A stretch of 14,929 bases of DNA, from the NCBI GenBank assembly GCA_945861195.1, contig CAMATS010000020.1, positions 1-14,929 on the forward strand. The letters run 5' to 3'. Both the position numbers and the translations under genes were made by a program. Below the pieces are notes generated by a model that saw nothing but the letters and a program-made list of their open reading frames with translations, was not told the DNA's origin and ran no database searches. This stretch comes from Rhodoferax sp. OV413. GTDB lineage: Bacteria; Pseudomonadota; Gammaproteobacteria; Burkholderiales; Burkholderiaceae_C. This document shows, piece after piece, positions 1-6,292 of this stretch (positions are counted from its first letter, which is position 1; each line of letters opens with the position of its first letter).

Positions 1-278
1 ACTGGCGCCTGTGCGGGCGGCTCCATGAACATGGGCTCAAGCCTCAGGCCAGACGCGGCGGGCTCGGCTGATGCGAGGGTCAGCGCCGGGGCGGCTTCTG
101 AGGTAGCCGCCTCGGGACGCGGCTCAGGCGGCAGCGCTGCCTGCTCCACCGGGGGCGGGTTTGGCAAGATCTGCAAGGCGATGTTGGGCCAGCCGGTGCC
201 CCGGGGGCTTGGTGCAGCAGCGTCGGCTGCTGCCCGGTCCTTGCTGGCTCGGTTCAGGGCGTCTAACAACAGGCTCAT
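1..278 (-). CDS. MshN-like pilus/T2SS-associated protein, N-terminal part (runs off left edge)
   Basis: An open reading frame starts at the ATG at 278-276 and stays open to position 1, giving about 92 residues. It begins MSLLLDALNRASKDR, the kind of amphipathic N-terminus seen on MshN/GspB-like proteins encoded beside secretin and ExeA-type genes. That start is followed by a Pro/Ala/Glu-rich low-complexity stretch. The start overlaps the stop of the secretin gene in an ATGA arrangement (275-278), so the two are translationally coupled. A membrane segment and TPR repeats would be expected further on, but that part is outside the window. The identification rests on the N-terminal motif and neighbours only. 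It could instead be another cytoplasmic or inner-membrane assembly factor of the same locus. Confidence 0.6.
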   Translation of the reverse strand, partial: MSLLLDALNRASKDRAAADAAAPSPRGTGWPNIALQILPNPPPVEQAALPPEPRPEAATSEAAPALTLASAEPAASGLRLEPMFMEPPAQAP

Positions 279-2092
279 GGCGCCCTTTTTGCCGGGGGCC
301 AAGTGATCAAGCCGCCACTGCTGCGGCCCTCTTCGATGTTTGAGGTCAGGCTGGTCCGGTAGTCACGAAAATCGCCGTTCAGGCTGGCATCGGTCAGCAC
401 AGTAGGGCGCAAAAAAATCACCAACTCGGATTTTTTGCTTGCCTCATTGCGGTACTTGAACAGGTTGCCAATGACGGGCAGCTTGCTCAGGCCGGGGATT
501 TCGTCCGAGTTGTTGTCGCGGCTGTCCTGCATCAGGCCGCCCAAAATGGCAATGTCGCCAGACTGCACCCGCATCATGGATTCCATCTCGCGGGTTTGCA
601 CCTCGGGCACGCGGTTGGCCACCCCGGCTTTGGCCAGATCAGGGCTGGGGTCAGCAACATAGCCGGTGATGCGGCTGATGGTGGGGCGCAGGTTGAGCGT
701 GATCTCGTTGCCCTCGCTGATTTGCGGCACCACCGACATCAAAAACCCAATCGGCACGGTGGTTGCCGCAGTGGTGTAAGTGGCCGCGGTGGCGGGCGTG
801 GTGGTGGTTGCGGCTGTGCCGGGGGTGACGGTCAGGGTGAAATAAACCTTGTTGTCGACCACCTTGAGCACGCTGCTTTGGTTGTTGAGCACCGAGATTT
901 TGGGGCTGGAGAGAACGCGCAGGGTGCCAAATGATTCGAGCATGCGCAGCATGGCGCTCAGGTCAGCATCGCCATTCCAGAGACGGAATTGTTTGAAAGT
1001 AAATTCAGCCACAGAGCTGACTGCATTGCCCTGGGAGATGGACAGGGCTGAGCCGGCATTGGCGCCACCGGTTTGCAGAATAGACCAGTTGATGCCCTGC
1101 TGAAATTGGCTGGAGAGATCGACTTCGACGATGGTGGCCTCAAGCAACACTTGGCGGCGTGCCGAGCTGAGCACGCGCTCGAGAAACTCGCGCACCTTGG
1201 CATGCTGGCTCTGGGTGGCACGCACACTGATGTTGCCGGTTTCCGGGTTGGCAATCACGGATGCGGCTTCCCGGAAAATACTTTTCGGGGCTGGCGCTGC
1301 CTGGGCTGGTGCTGAAGGTGCGACCGCGATGGCGGCTACGGCCGAGGCGGCGGCCAGTGTCGGGCTGCCCGCTGACGCGGCGGCTGGCGTAGCAGGCCGT
1401 GCTGCGGGGGCACTCGGTGCCGCGGCAGTTGCAGGGCCGGCCCCGACATCGGAGACGGTTTTGTCGGTTTCGCGCAGCAGGTCGGTCAGGTTGGTTTGCA
1501 GTGTGGCCCAAAAGCGGTTTGAAGACACATTGCTGATGCTGGTGCTTGAGGTGCTGCCACCACCCACCGAACTGCTGGAGCCGATTGAGGACGTGGTTTC
1601 CCGGGCGATGTTGGGGTAATCAACCCGGTAGTTTTTCAGGTAAGGCGAATCGGGTTGGATCGACAGGTTTTTGCCGTTGATGTCATAGCGCAGGTCGACC
1701 TGGCGGGCGACCCGATCCAAAATTTCCACCAGGGTCTGGTCACTGACATTCATGGTCACCGTGCCGGTAATGGCAGGGTTGATGTCAATGTTCAGCTTGG
1801 CGTCTCGCGCCAGGGCAAACAGCAGGTCTTGCACCGGCACGTCGCGCATGACGACGCTGTAGAGCTCTTGGCGGGTGCTGGGCCGGGGTGGTGGTGGGCT
1901 GGGTGGCGCTACAGAAAATTCGGGTGGTGGGCCCGCTACCAGCGGCCCCGGCGTCAGGTGTTGCTTGGACGGCTGCAATTGCGTGGGACCCGCACAGCCT
2001 GCAAACCAGATACAACACATCAGGCCCGCCAAGCGCTCTGCACATTGATTGCGCACGCGCTTACCGTCGCAAGACCCGAACAATCGGTTCAC
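275..2092 (-). CDS. mshL: MSHA-type pilus secretin lipoprotein (MshL/PilQ/GspD superfamily)
   Basis: Predicted outer-membrane secretin ring subunit through which an MSHA-type pilus or pseudopilus would pass. With the GTG at 2092 the protein has 605 residues. This start is preferred because GGAGGG lies 6 nt upstream; a TTG at 2113 and a GTG at 2056 are in-frame alternatives. A lipoprotein signal peptide ends at the lipobox FAGC (Cys33), followed by a Pro-rich linker. An STN/secretin N domain spans about 76-145. A 55-residue Ala/Pro/Ser-rich stretch at about 216-270 precedes another N-type domain at about 271-315. The secretin core runs from about 316 to 566, with the signature GGLMQ near 518 and LPVIGNLF near 538, ending in ELVIFLRPTVL. 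A Thr/Ala-rich insertion sits at about 427-445 inside the core. It lies downstream of the ExeA-like ATPase gene and overlaps the next gene. Secretin identity is firm; the MshL subtype is inferred. Confidence 0.9.
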   Translation of the reverse strand: MNRLFGSCDGKRVRNQCAERLAGLMCCIWFAGCAGPTQLQPSKQHLTPGPLVAGPPPEFSVAPPSPPPPRPSTRQELYSVVMRDVPVQDLLFALARDAKLNIDINPAITGTVTMNVSDQTLVEILDRVARQVDLRYDINGKNLSIQPDSPYLKNYRVDYPNIARETTSSIGSSSSVGGGSTSSTSISNVSSNRFWATLQTNLTDLLRETDKTVSDVGAGPATAAAPSAPAARPATPAAASAGSPTLAAASAVAAIAVAPSAPAQAAPAPKSIFREAASVIANPETGNISVRATQSQHAKVREFLERVLSSARRQVLLEATIVEVDLSSQFQQGINWSILQTGGANAGSALSISQGNAVSSVAEFTFKQFRLWNGDADLSAMLRMLESFGTLRVLSSPKISVLNNQSSVLKVVDNKVYFTLTVTPGTAATTTTPATAATYTTAATTVPIGFLMSVVPQISEGNEITLNLRPTISRITGYVADPSPDLAKAGVANRVPEVQTREMESMMRVQSGDIAILGGLMQDSRDNNSDEIPGLSKLPVIGNLFKYRNEASKKSELVIFLRPTVLTDASLNGDFRDYRTSLTSNIEEGRSSGGLITWPPAKRAP

Positions 2093-2127
2093 CACACGCC
2101 CTCCCTGACCCAAAATTATCTTTGTGA

Positions 2128-2143
2128 CACCATTCTAATGGTG
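2128..2143. other. Interrupted palindrome in the mshL leader
   Basis: CACCATT and AATGGTG form a perfect 7-bp inverted repeat around a 2-base centre. It lies about 35-50 bases upstream of the preferred mshL GTG, within the 120-base mshM-mshL spacer. A GATAAT hexamer that could serve as a -10 element on the minus strand lies just downstream (2117-2122), without a convincing -35. A 2-base loop is too tight for a stable RNA hairpin, so a DNA operator is as plausible as an RNA structure. Confidence 0.3.
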
Positions 2144-2191
2144 CTGGGGGCGCTGCTTGCTGCCTGTTTACTGCCAATAAAGCGGGTAATT

Positions 2192-2210
2192 GGCCGGGGA
2201 AAGCCCCGCC
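2192..2210 (-). terminator. GC-rich hairpin directly after the mshM stop (no U tract)
   Basis: GGCCGGGG and CCCCGCC can pair around an AAAG loop with one bulged C. The hairpin begins 1 base beyond the mshM stop codon. No run of T follows on the minus strand, so it is a weak candidate for termination. It may instead stabilise or attenuate the message between mshM and mshL. Confidence 0.3.
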
Positions 2211-2211
2211 T

Positions 2212-3279
2212 TTAGGGGGATCGGTCGGCTTTTTTGGGTGGGGCCGCCAGACTCGACTCAAAACGCAAAGGGGGCGAGCCCGTGGGCTGCGACTGCTCAA
2301 GTACGCCGTTTGTCGTAGCCGCTGCGCCAGCGCCACGGCCCCACGGCGCCCCAAGGGCTGCCCACACCACCAAAGCGCCCAGGGCGGCAGCGCCCAGACA
2401 GGCCCCGATCATTTGCCAGGGCGGGCTGCCCCAGGGTTGCAGGCGCTTTCTGGCGACGCCCAGTTGGCCGCTTGGCAACTCGCTGGCCGCACTGCTGACC
2501 TGAGCCTCATCGACCTCTTGTTTACCCAGGGAATAGGCAGCCAGCAAAGCCTTGTCGGCCAGCAGGTTGATGCGGCGGGCTCGTCCATCCGATACCCTGA
2601 CCAGGTGTGCCAGGGCCGGCAGCGAAAACAGCCGGGCACTGCTCCAGCCGGCCACACGCAGGCGGTGGTCGATATAGGCGCCGATCTCATCAGCTTTCAG
2701 GCGCTGTAGGTCGAAGCGGTGAATCACCCGGTCTCTGAGCTGGCGCAAGCGGGGCTGGGCGAGCAGGTCGTCGAGTTCGGTTTGGCCAAACAACATGATG
2801 TTGACCAGTTTGTGCTGTGCGCTCTCGATATTTGAAAGCAGGCGCACTTCTTCGATGGATTCAATCGGCATGGTGTGTGCCTCATCAATCACCAGCAGCA
2901 CACGTTGGCCGGCAGCATGGCGGCGCACCAGTTCCTGCTGCAAGGCCGCAAGCTTGCCTTCCCTGGAGGCGACCAGGTCCGGCAAACCCAGATCGCGTGA
3001 TATGGCCTCGATGATTTCGTCCCGGTTAAAACAGGGGTTTGCCAAGTAAACCGAGCACAAGGCCGAGGGAAGCTGGGCAATCATCAGGCGGGCCAGCAGC
3101 GTCTTGCCGCTGCCAACCTCAGCCACCACCGTGCTGATGCCCTCGTCATGCGTGGCCACATGCACCAGCGCCCCCAAAATAGGTCCCCGCTGCCCCCCGG
3201 AAAAAAAGAAATCCGGGTCTGGCGTGATTTGAAACGGGGGCTTTTTCAGGCCGAAGTGGTCCAGGTACAAAGTCGACAT
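2212..3279 (-). CDS. mshM: ExeA/MshM-type AAA ATPase with C-terminal membrane anchor
   Basis: A 355-residue ATPase of the GspA/ExeA/MshM family, which helps secretin assembly or peptidoglycan passage at the inner membrane. The N-terminus MSTLYLDHFGLKKPPF followed by TPDPDFFF is the classic family start. The P-loop AEVGSGKT is at 53-60 and Walker B LLVIDEAH at 128-135. The segment RLRQLRDRV at 177-185 carries sensor or arginine-finger type residues. One transmembrane helix lies at about 288-309, and the roughly 45-residue tail is Pro/Ala-rich. That is short for the family: no peptidoglycan-binding domain is visible. The first P-loop glycine is Ala. The ATG at 3279 is chosen for family alignment. 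A GGAGG lies about 20 bases upstream, which is too far for normal use; an in-frame TTG at 3306 overlaps that GGAGG. The gene is first in the visible minus-strand group, followed by mshL. Confidence 0.85.
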   Translation of the reverse strand: MSTLYLDHFGLKKPPFQITPDPDFFFSGGQRGPILGALVHVATHDEGISTVVAEVGSGKTLLARLMIAQLPSALCSVYLANPCFNRDEIIEAISRDLGLPDLVASREGKLAALQQELVRRHAAGQRVLLVIDEAHTMPIESIEEVRLLSNIESAQHKLVNIMLFGQTELDDLLAQPRLRQLRDRVIHRFDLQRLKADEIGAYIDHRLRVAGWSSARLFSLPALAHLVRVSDGRARRINLLADKALLAAYSLGKQEVDEAQVSSAASELPSGQLGVARKRLQPWGSPPWQMIGACLGAAALGALVVWAALGAPWGRGAGAAATTNGVLEQSQPTGSPPLRFESSLAAPPKKADRSP

Positions 3280-3310
3280 AGAACGAGTGTACTGGCCGAC
3301 CTCCAAGACA

Positions 3311-3349
3311 AATTGGGGTCAGATTCCAATTAAACGCCAGCCGGCGCAG
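3311..3349. repeat. 39-bp direct repeat, left copy
   Basis: Identical over all 39 bases to 4763-4801 and in the same orientation. Each copy holds two small hairpins. The first has arms AATTGGGG and TTCCAATT around a TCAGA loop, including two G-T wobbles. The second is CGCC-AGCC-GGCG. This copy lies 32 bases upstream of the mshM start, so it occupies that gene's leader or promoter region. The first hairpin resembles the GGGGTCAGACCCC-type repeats that I recall as common between genes in proteobacteria, which suggests a REP/MITE-like element. That link is from memory and unverified. Confidence 0.9.
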
Positions 3350-3359
3350 CGCAGTGTCA

Positions 3360-3380
3360 GCGCACAGCGCCGCGGTGCGC
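3360..3380. promoter_or_regulatory. Possible activator-binding inverted repeat upstream of amtB
   Basis: GCGCAC at 3360-3365 and GTGCGC at 3375-3380 form a perfect inverted repeat about 50-70 bases upstream of the -24 element. That is a plausible distance for an NtrC-type enhancer. The usual NtrC site has GCAC and GTGC separated by 7 bases. Here the separation is 9, so this is only a weak candidate. Confidence 0.2.
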
Positions 3381-3430
3381 AGCAGGTCAAAGGGGTTTTC
3401 TATCAGGGCCTGCTGCAGCCAGTACTTATC

Positions 3431-3447
3431 TTGGTGCAAAAATTGCT
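3431..3447 (+). promoter_or_regulatory. Sigma-54 (RpoN) -24/-12 promoter of amtB
   Basis: TTGGTGCAAAAATTGCT contains GG at 3433-3434 and GC at 3445-3446 with exactly 10 bases between, and closely fits the sigma-54 consensus TTGGCAC-N5-TTGCW. Transcription would begin near 3458, leaving a leader of about 62 bases before the amtB ATG. Sigma-54 control with NtrC activation is the established mode for ammonium transporter genes, so sequence and function agree. TGGTGCA here (3432-3438) and TGCACCA at 3483-3489 are NtrC-like half-sites in opposite orientation. Confidence 0.85.
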
Positions 3448-3480
3448 TTTATAGGGTGCGTTTGCTTTATTTACCAAGCA

Positions 3481-3504
3481 TTTGCACCAAAAAAATGCAT
3501 TTTT
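3481..3504. promoter_or_regulatory. amtB leader: inverted half-site and A/T palindrome
   Basis: TTTGCACCAA at 3481-3490 is the exact reverse complement of TTGGTGCAAA at 3431-3440, so the two 10-bp arms enclose 40 bases around the predicted transcription start. It is followed by a perfect 14-bp palindrome, AAAAATGCATTTTT (3491-3504), ending 15 bases before the amtB start codon. This could be a regulator site or affect initiation. No specific regulator is assigned. Confidence 0.35.
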
Positions 3505-3519
3505 GACGAGGGTATTGGC

Positions 3520-4722
3520 ATGGAAGCACTAAAACAAAGCACGGATGCATTGTTCATTCTCTTGGGCGCGGTCATGGTGCTTGCAATGCATGCAGGGTTT
3601 GCATTCTTGGAGTTGGGCACGGTGCGGCGGAAAAACCAGGTGAATGCGCTGGTAAAGATACTGGCAGACTTTTCTGTGTCGGCGGTGGTGTATTTTGTGG
3701 TCGGCTACACAGTGGCCTACGGCAGCCACTTTTTTGTGGGCGCCGAACAGCTTGCCGCAAAAAACGGTTACGAGCTGGTCAAGTTCTTCTTTTTACTGAC
3801 CTTTGCTGCAGCGATTCCTGCGATTATTTCTGGTGGCATTGCCGAGCGTGCCAGGTTCTGGCCCCAGTTGGTGGCCACGGCGGTGGTTGTTGGGCTGTTG
3901 TACCCGGTCTTTGAGGGCATTGCCTGGAACCAGAATTTTGGCGTGCAGGCCTGGATCAAAGCCCGCACCGGGGCCGAGTTTCACGACTTCGCAGGCAGTA
4001 TCGTCGTGCATGCCGTGGGCGGTTGGATTGCCTTGGGCGCTGTGGTGCTGCTGGGCGCGCGCAGCAACCGCTACCGCAAAGATGGCGCGGTATCGGCGCA
4101 TCCGCCGTCGAGCATTCCCTTTTTGGCGCTGGGTGCCTGGATGTTGACGGTCGGCTGGTTTGGCTTCAATGTGATGAGTGCCCAAACCCTGGACAAGATG
4201 TCCGGACTGGTGGCAGTGAACTCGCTGATGGCCATGGCGGGCGGTACGCTGGCTGCGCTGGTGCTAGGTAAAAATGACCCAGGCTTCTTGCACAACGGGC
4301 CGCTGGCAGGGTTGGTAGCGGTGTGCGCTGGATCGGACTTGATGCACCCGATTGGCGCATTGGCGGTCGGCGCTATTGCAGGCGCGATTTTTGTGTATAT
4401 GTTCACACTGACACAAAACAAATGGCGGATTGACGACGTGCTGGGCGTCTGGCCCTTGCATGGTTTGTGCGGCACCTGGGGCGGTTTGGCTGCCGGCATT
4501 TTTGGCAGCCAGGCACTGGGGGGATTGGGCGGCGTCTCCCTGGAGGCGCAGCTTTTAGGCACGGCGCTGGGCGTTGGCTGGGCCCTTGCCGGAGGCTTTG
4601 TCGTCTATGGCGTGCTCAAGGCGGCTGTCGGACTGCGCATGAGCCACGAAGAAGAGTTTGATGGCGCGGATCTGGCGATTCACAACATCACGGCCTCACC
4701 CGAACGCGAGACCAACTGGTAA
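3520..4722 (+). CDS. amtB: Ammonium transporter, Amt/MEP family
   Basis: A 400-residue inner-membrane ammonium channel. The ATG at 3520 has GAGGG 7 bases upstream. About eleven hydrophobic segments are visible, and there is no long signal peptide. The family landmarks are present: ERARFW near 109-114, DFAGSIVVHAVGG at 156-168 with the first pore histidine (His164), GWFGFN at 212-217, and DDVLGVWPLHGLCG at 305-318 with the second (His314). The C-terminal tail is short and acidic. Unlike the common glnK-amtB pair, no PII gene is adjacent. The gene stands alone behind a sigma-54 promoter and between two 39-bp direct repeats. Its base composition looks somewhat less GC-rich than its neighbours by eye. 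It is divergent from mshM and convergent with holA. Confidence 0.95.
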   Translation: MEALKQSTDALFILLGAVMVLAMHAGFAFLELGTVRRKNQVNALVKILADFSVSAVVYFVVGYTVAYGSHFFVGAEQLAAKNGYELVKFFFLLTFAAAIPAIISGGIAERARFWPQLVATAVVVGLLYPVFEGIAWNQNFGVQAWIKARTGAEFHDFAGSIVVHAVGGWIALGAVVLLGARSNRYRKDGAVSAHPPSSIPFLALGAWMLTVGWFGFNVMSAQTLDKMSGLVAVNSLMAMAGGTLAALVLGKNDPGFLHNGPLAGLVAVCAGSDLMHPIGALAVGAIAGAIFVYMFTLTQNKWRIDDVLGVWPLHGLCGTWGGLAAGIFGSQALGGLGGVSLEAQLLGTALGVGWALAGGFVVYGVLKAAVGLRMSHEEEFDGADLAIHNITASPERETNW

Positions 4723-4735
4723 ACCCCGGCTAACT

Positions 4736-4760
4736 GCGCCACCTCACAGGGAGTTGGCGC
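4736..4760. terminator. Hairpin after amtB, between convergent amtB and holA
   Basis: GCGCCA (4736-4741) and TGGCGC (4755-4760) pair perfectly; an inner CTC/GAG pairing extends the stem beyond one mismatch. It begins 13 bases after the amtB stop and precedes the right repeat copy. No T run follows on either strand, so it may only partly terminate or protect the 3' end. Confidence 0.4.
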
Positions 4761-4762
4761 GG

Positions 4763-4801
4763 AATTGGGGTCAGATTCCAATTAAACGCCAGCCGGCGCA
4801 G
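4763..4801. repeat. 39-bp direct repeat, right copy (contains the holA stop)
   Basis: Exact copy of 3311-3349 in the same orientation, with start positions 1452 bases apart. The bases flanking the copies differ on both sides. On the minus strand it encodes the last residues of HolA (APAGV) and its TAA stop (4784-4782). The two copies bracket the sigma-54 promoter, amtB and the amtB hairpin, a module of about 1.41 kb. Confidence 0.9.
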
Positions 4802-5846
4802 GCATGCACAGGGCGCAGAGCATCTGCGCCAGCCGGTGCAGCGCGCCCCAGCCGTCTTGCGGCCAATCAGGCTGTTTGAGGCCCTTCACAATGCCATCGA
4901 CCCGGTGGGCGGCCTGCAGCAGTTCGGCCAGCTTGGCCTGGCTCAAGCGCGGCACAACCCGCTCGAACAGCTGCTCTTTGAAACCCCAGATCCGCTGCTC
5001 ACGCAGCGCCATCGGCAGCGGTCGGCCCTGGGCGATGGCGTCCTTGACCCGCTTGAGGGCGCGGATATCTTCGCTCAGAGCCCAATGCACCAGCACCTCG
5101 GCCTCACCCTCGGCCCGCAGGCCGTCTAGCATTCGCTGCACCCGCAAGGGCTGGCCGGCCAACACCGATTCGGTCAGCTTGAACACGTCATAGCGCGCCA
5201 CGTTCAAGACCGCCGACTCGATTTGCTCGAGGCTGATTTCTCCGACCGGGTGCAGCAGGGCGAGCTTTTGAATTTCTTGGTGTGCCGCCAGCAGATTGCC
5301 CTCGACCCGGTCGGCAAAAAACTGCAAGCTGCGCTGGCCCTCTTGGCCGCCCCGCACCCGTTGGCCCTGAGCCGAGAGCCGTTGCGCAATCCACATCGGC
5401 AGGGCCTGCCGGTCCACTGCGCCCACGGGAACGGTTACGCCCTGGCGGTCGAGTGCTGCGAACCAGGCGCTGGCCCGGGTGGATTTGTCAAGCTGCGGCA
5501 GGGTGATCAGGCACAGCGTGCTGTCATTGTCTGCTGCGCTGTCGGCCAGACGCTGGAGCATGGCACTGCCCTCAACGCCCGGTTTGCCAGAGGGAATGCT
5601 CAGTTCGAGCAACTGGCGATCGGCAAACAGGCTCATGCTGCCGGCAGCAGCCAGCACCTCGCCCCAATCAAAGCGGGCACCCGCCACGGTGAAGGAGCAG
5701 CGCTCGCTAAAGCCCTGGGCGCGAGCCATGGCTCGGATGCTGTCACCGGCCTCTTGCACCAACAGGAGCTCCTCACCATACACCGTGTAGAGGCTTTGGA
5801 GCCCGCGTTTGAGGTGGTTTTCAAGCTGGCTGGCGGAGACTTGCAT
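4782..5846 (-). CDS. holA: DNA polymerase III subunit delta
   Basis: A 354-residue delta subunit, the clamp-loader wrench that opens the beta sliding clamp. The N-terminus, LENHLKRGLQSLYTVYGEELLLVQEAGDSIR, is typical of the family. The length is normal, and the C-terminal region RVDGIVKGLKQPDWPQDGWGALHRLAQML matches the usual end of domain III. The last residues APAGV and the stop codon come from the 39-bp repeat, so the natural C-terminus may have been altered by that element. The ATG at 5846 has no clear Shine-Dalgarno sequence. The gene follows lptE in the usual leuS-lptE-holA order, but an opposite-strand gene intervenes. holA therefore probably has its own promoter in 5847-5986, or depends on read-through across that gene. 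Confidence 0.93.
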   Translation of the reverse strand: MQVSASQLENHLKRGLQSLYTVYGEELLLVQEAGDSIRAMARAQGFSERCSFTVAGARFDWGEVLAAAGSMSLFADRQLLELSIPSGKPGVEGSAMLQRLADSAADNDSTLCLITLPQLDKSTRASAWFAALDRQGVTVPVGAVDRQALPMWIAQRLSAQGQRVRGGQEGQRSLQFFADRVEGNLLAAHQEIQKLALLHPVGEISLEQIESAVLNVARYDVFKLTESVLAGQPLRVQRMLDGLRAEGEAEVLVHWALSEDIRALKRVKDAIAQGRPLPMALREQRIWGFKEQLFERVVPRLSQAKLAELLQAAHRVDGIVKGLKQPDWPQDGWGALHRLAQMLCALCMPAPAGV

Positions 5847-5986
5847 CGGCAGAGTTTAGCGCTCGGGTGTCGTCCCAAGGGCGGGCCAGAGCGCTTGAAA
5901 ATGCCCGATACTTCAACCTAGACGCCAGCGCCCCGAGCTTGGCGCGGCCAGCCTTCACCGAATTTTTCAACCCAAGGAACCCTGCC

Positions 5987-6280
5987 ATGTCCAAAGCCTA
6001 CTGGATCAGCGTTTACCGCTCTGTCTCTGACGCCGATGCGCTGGCCGCCTATGCCAAATTGGCCGGGCCGGCCCTGAGTGCCGCCGGGGCTAAGTTTTTG
6101 GCGCGCGGCCTGCCTGCGGCGGTCAAAGAAAGCGGCCTGCAGCAGCGCACCGTGCTCATCGAGTTTGACAGCGTGGCCGCTGCCCTGGCCGCCTACGACA
6201 GCCCGGCTTACCAAGAGGCGCTGGTGGCCCTGGGCGACAACGCAGTGGTACGCGAGATCCGCATCATCGAGGGCGTTTGA
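5987..6280 (+). CDS. DUF1330-type small protein
   Basis: A 97-residue protein, MSKAYWISVYRSVSDADALAAYAKL at its start, ending in VREIRIIEGV. The layout of an N-terminal strand with Tyr and Trp, then AAYAKLAGPAL, a central VLIEFDSVAAALAAYDSPAYQ and a final RIIEG-type strand fits the DUF1330 family, a ferredoxin-like dimeric alpha/beta-barrel fold. The biochemical role of the family is not established. The ATG at 5987 has AAGGA 8 bases upstream, so it is preferred over the longer in-frame start at 5867. The gene is divergent from holA (140-base shared upstream region) and convergent with lptE (12 bases between stops). It splits the otherwise co-directional lptE-holA pair. Confidence 0.8.
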   Translation: MSKAYWISVYRSVSDADALAAYAKLAGPALSAAGAKFLARGLPAAVKESGLQQRTVLIEFDSVAAALAAYDSPAYQEALVALGDNAVVREIRIIEGV

Positions 6281-6292
6281 CCGCTCACCGGG

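Noticed and set aside
1131..1619. A 162-codon plus-strand frame opposite mshL
   Set aside because: It is the antisense image of the Ala/Pro-rich part of the secretin gene. It lacks a ribosome-binding site and family features.
3146..3439. A 97-codon minus-strand frame starting MHQDKYWLQQALIENPFDLL
   Set aside because: It starts with TTG inside the sigma-54 promoter, runs through the repeat and then overlaps mshM in another frame. The first 37 residues look protein-like and might be a remnant, but I cannot name them.
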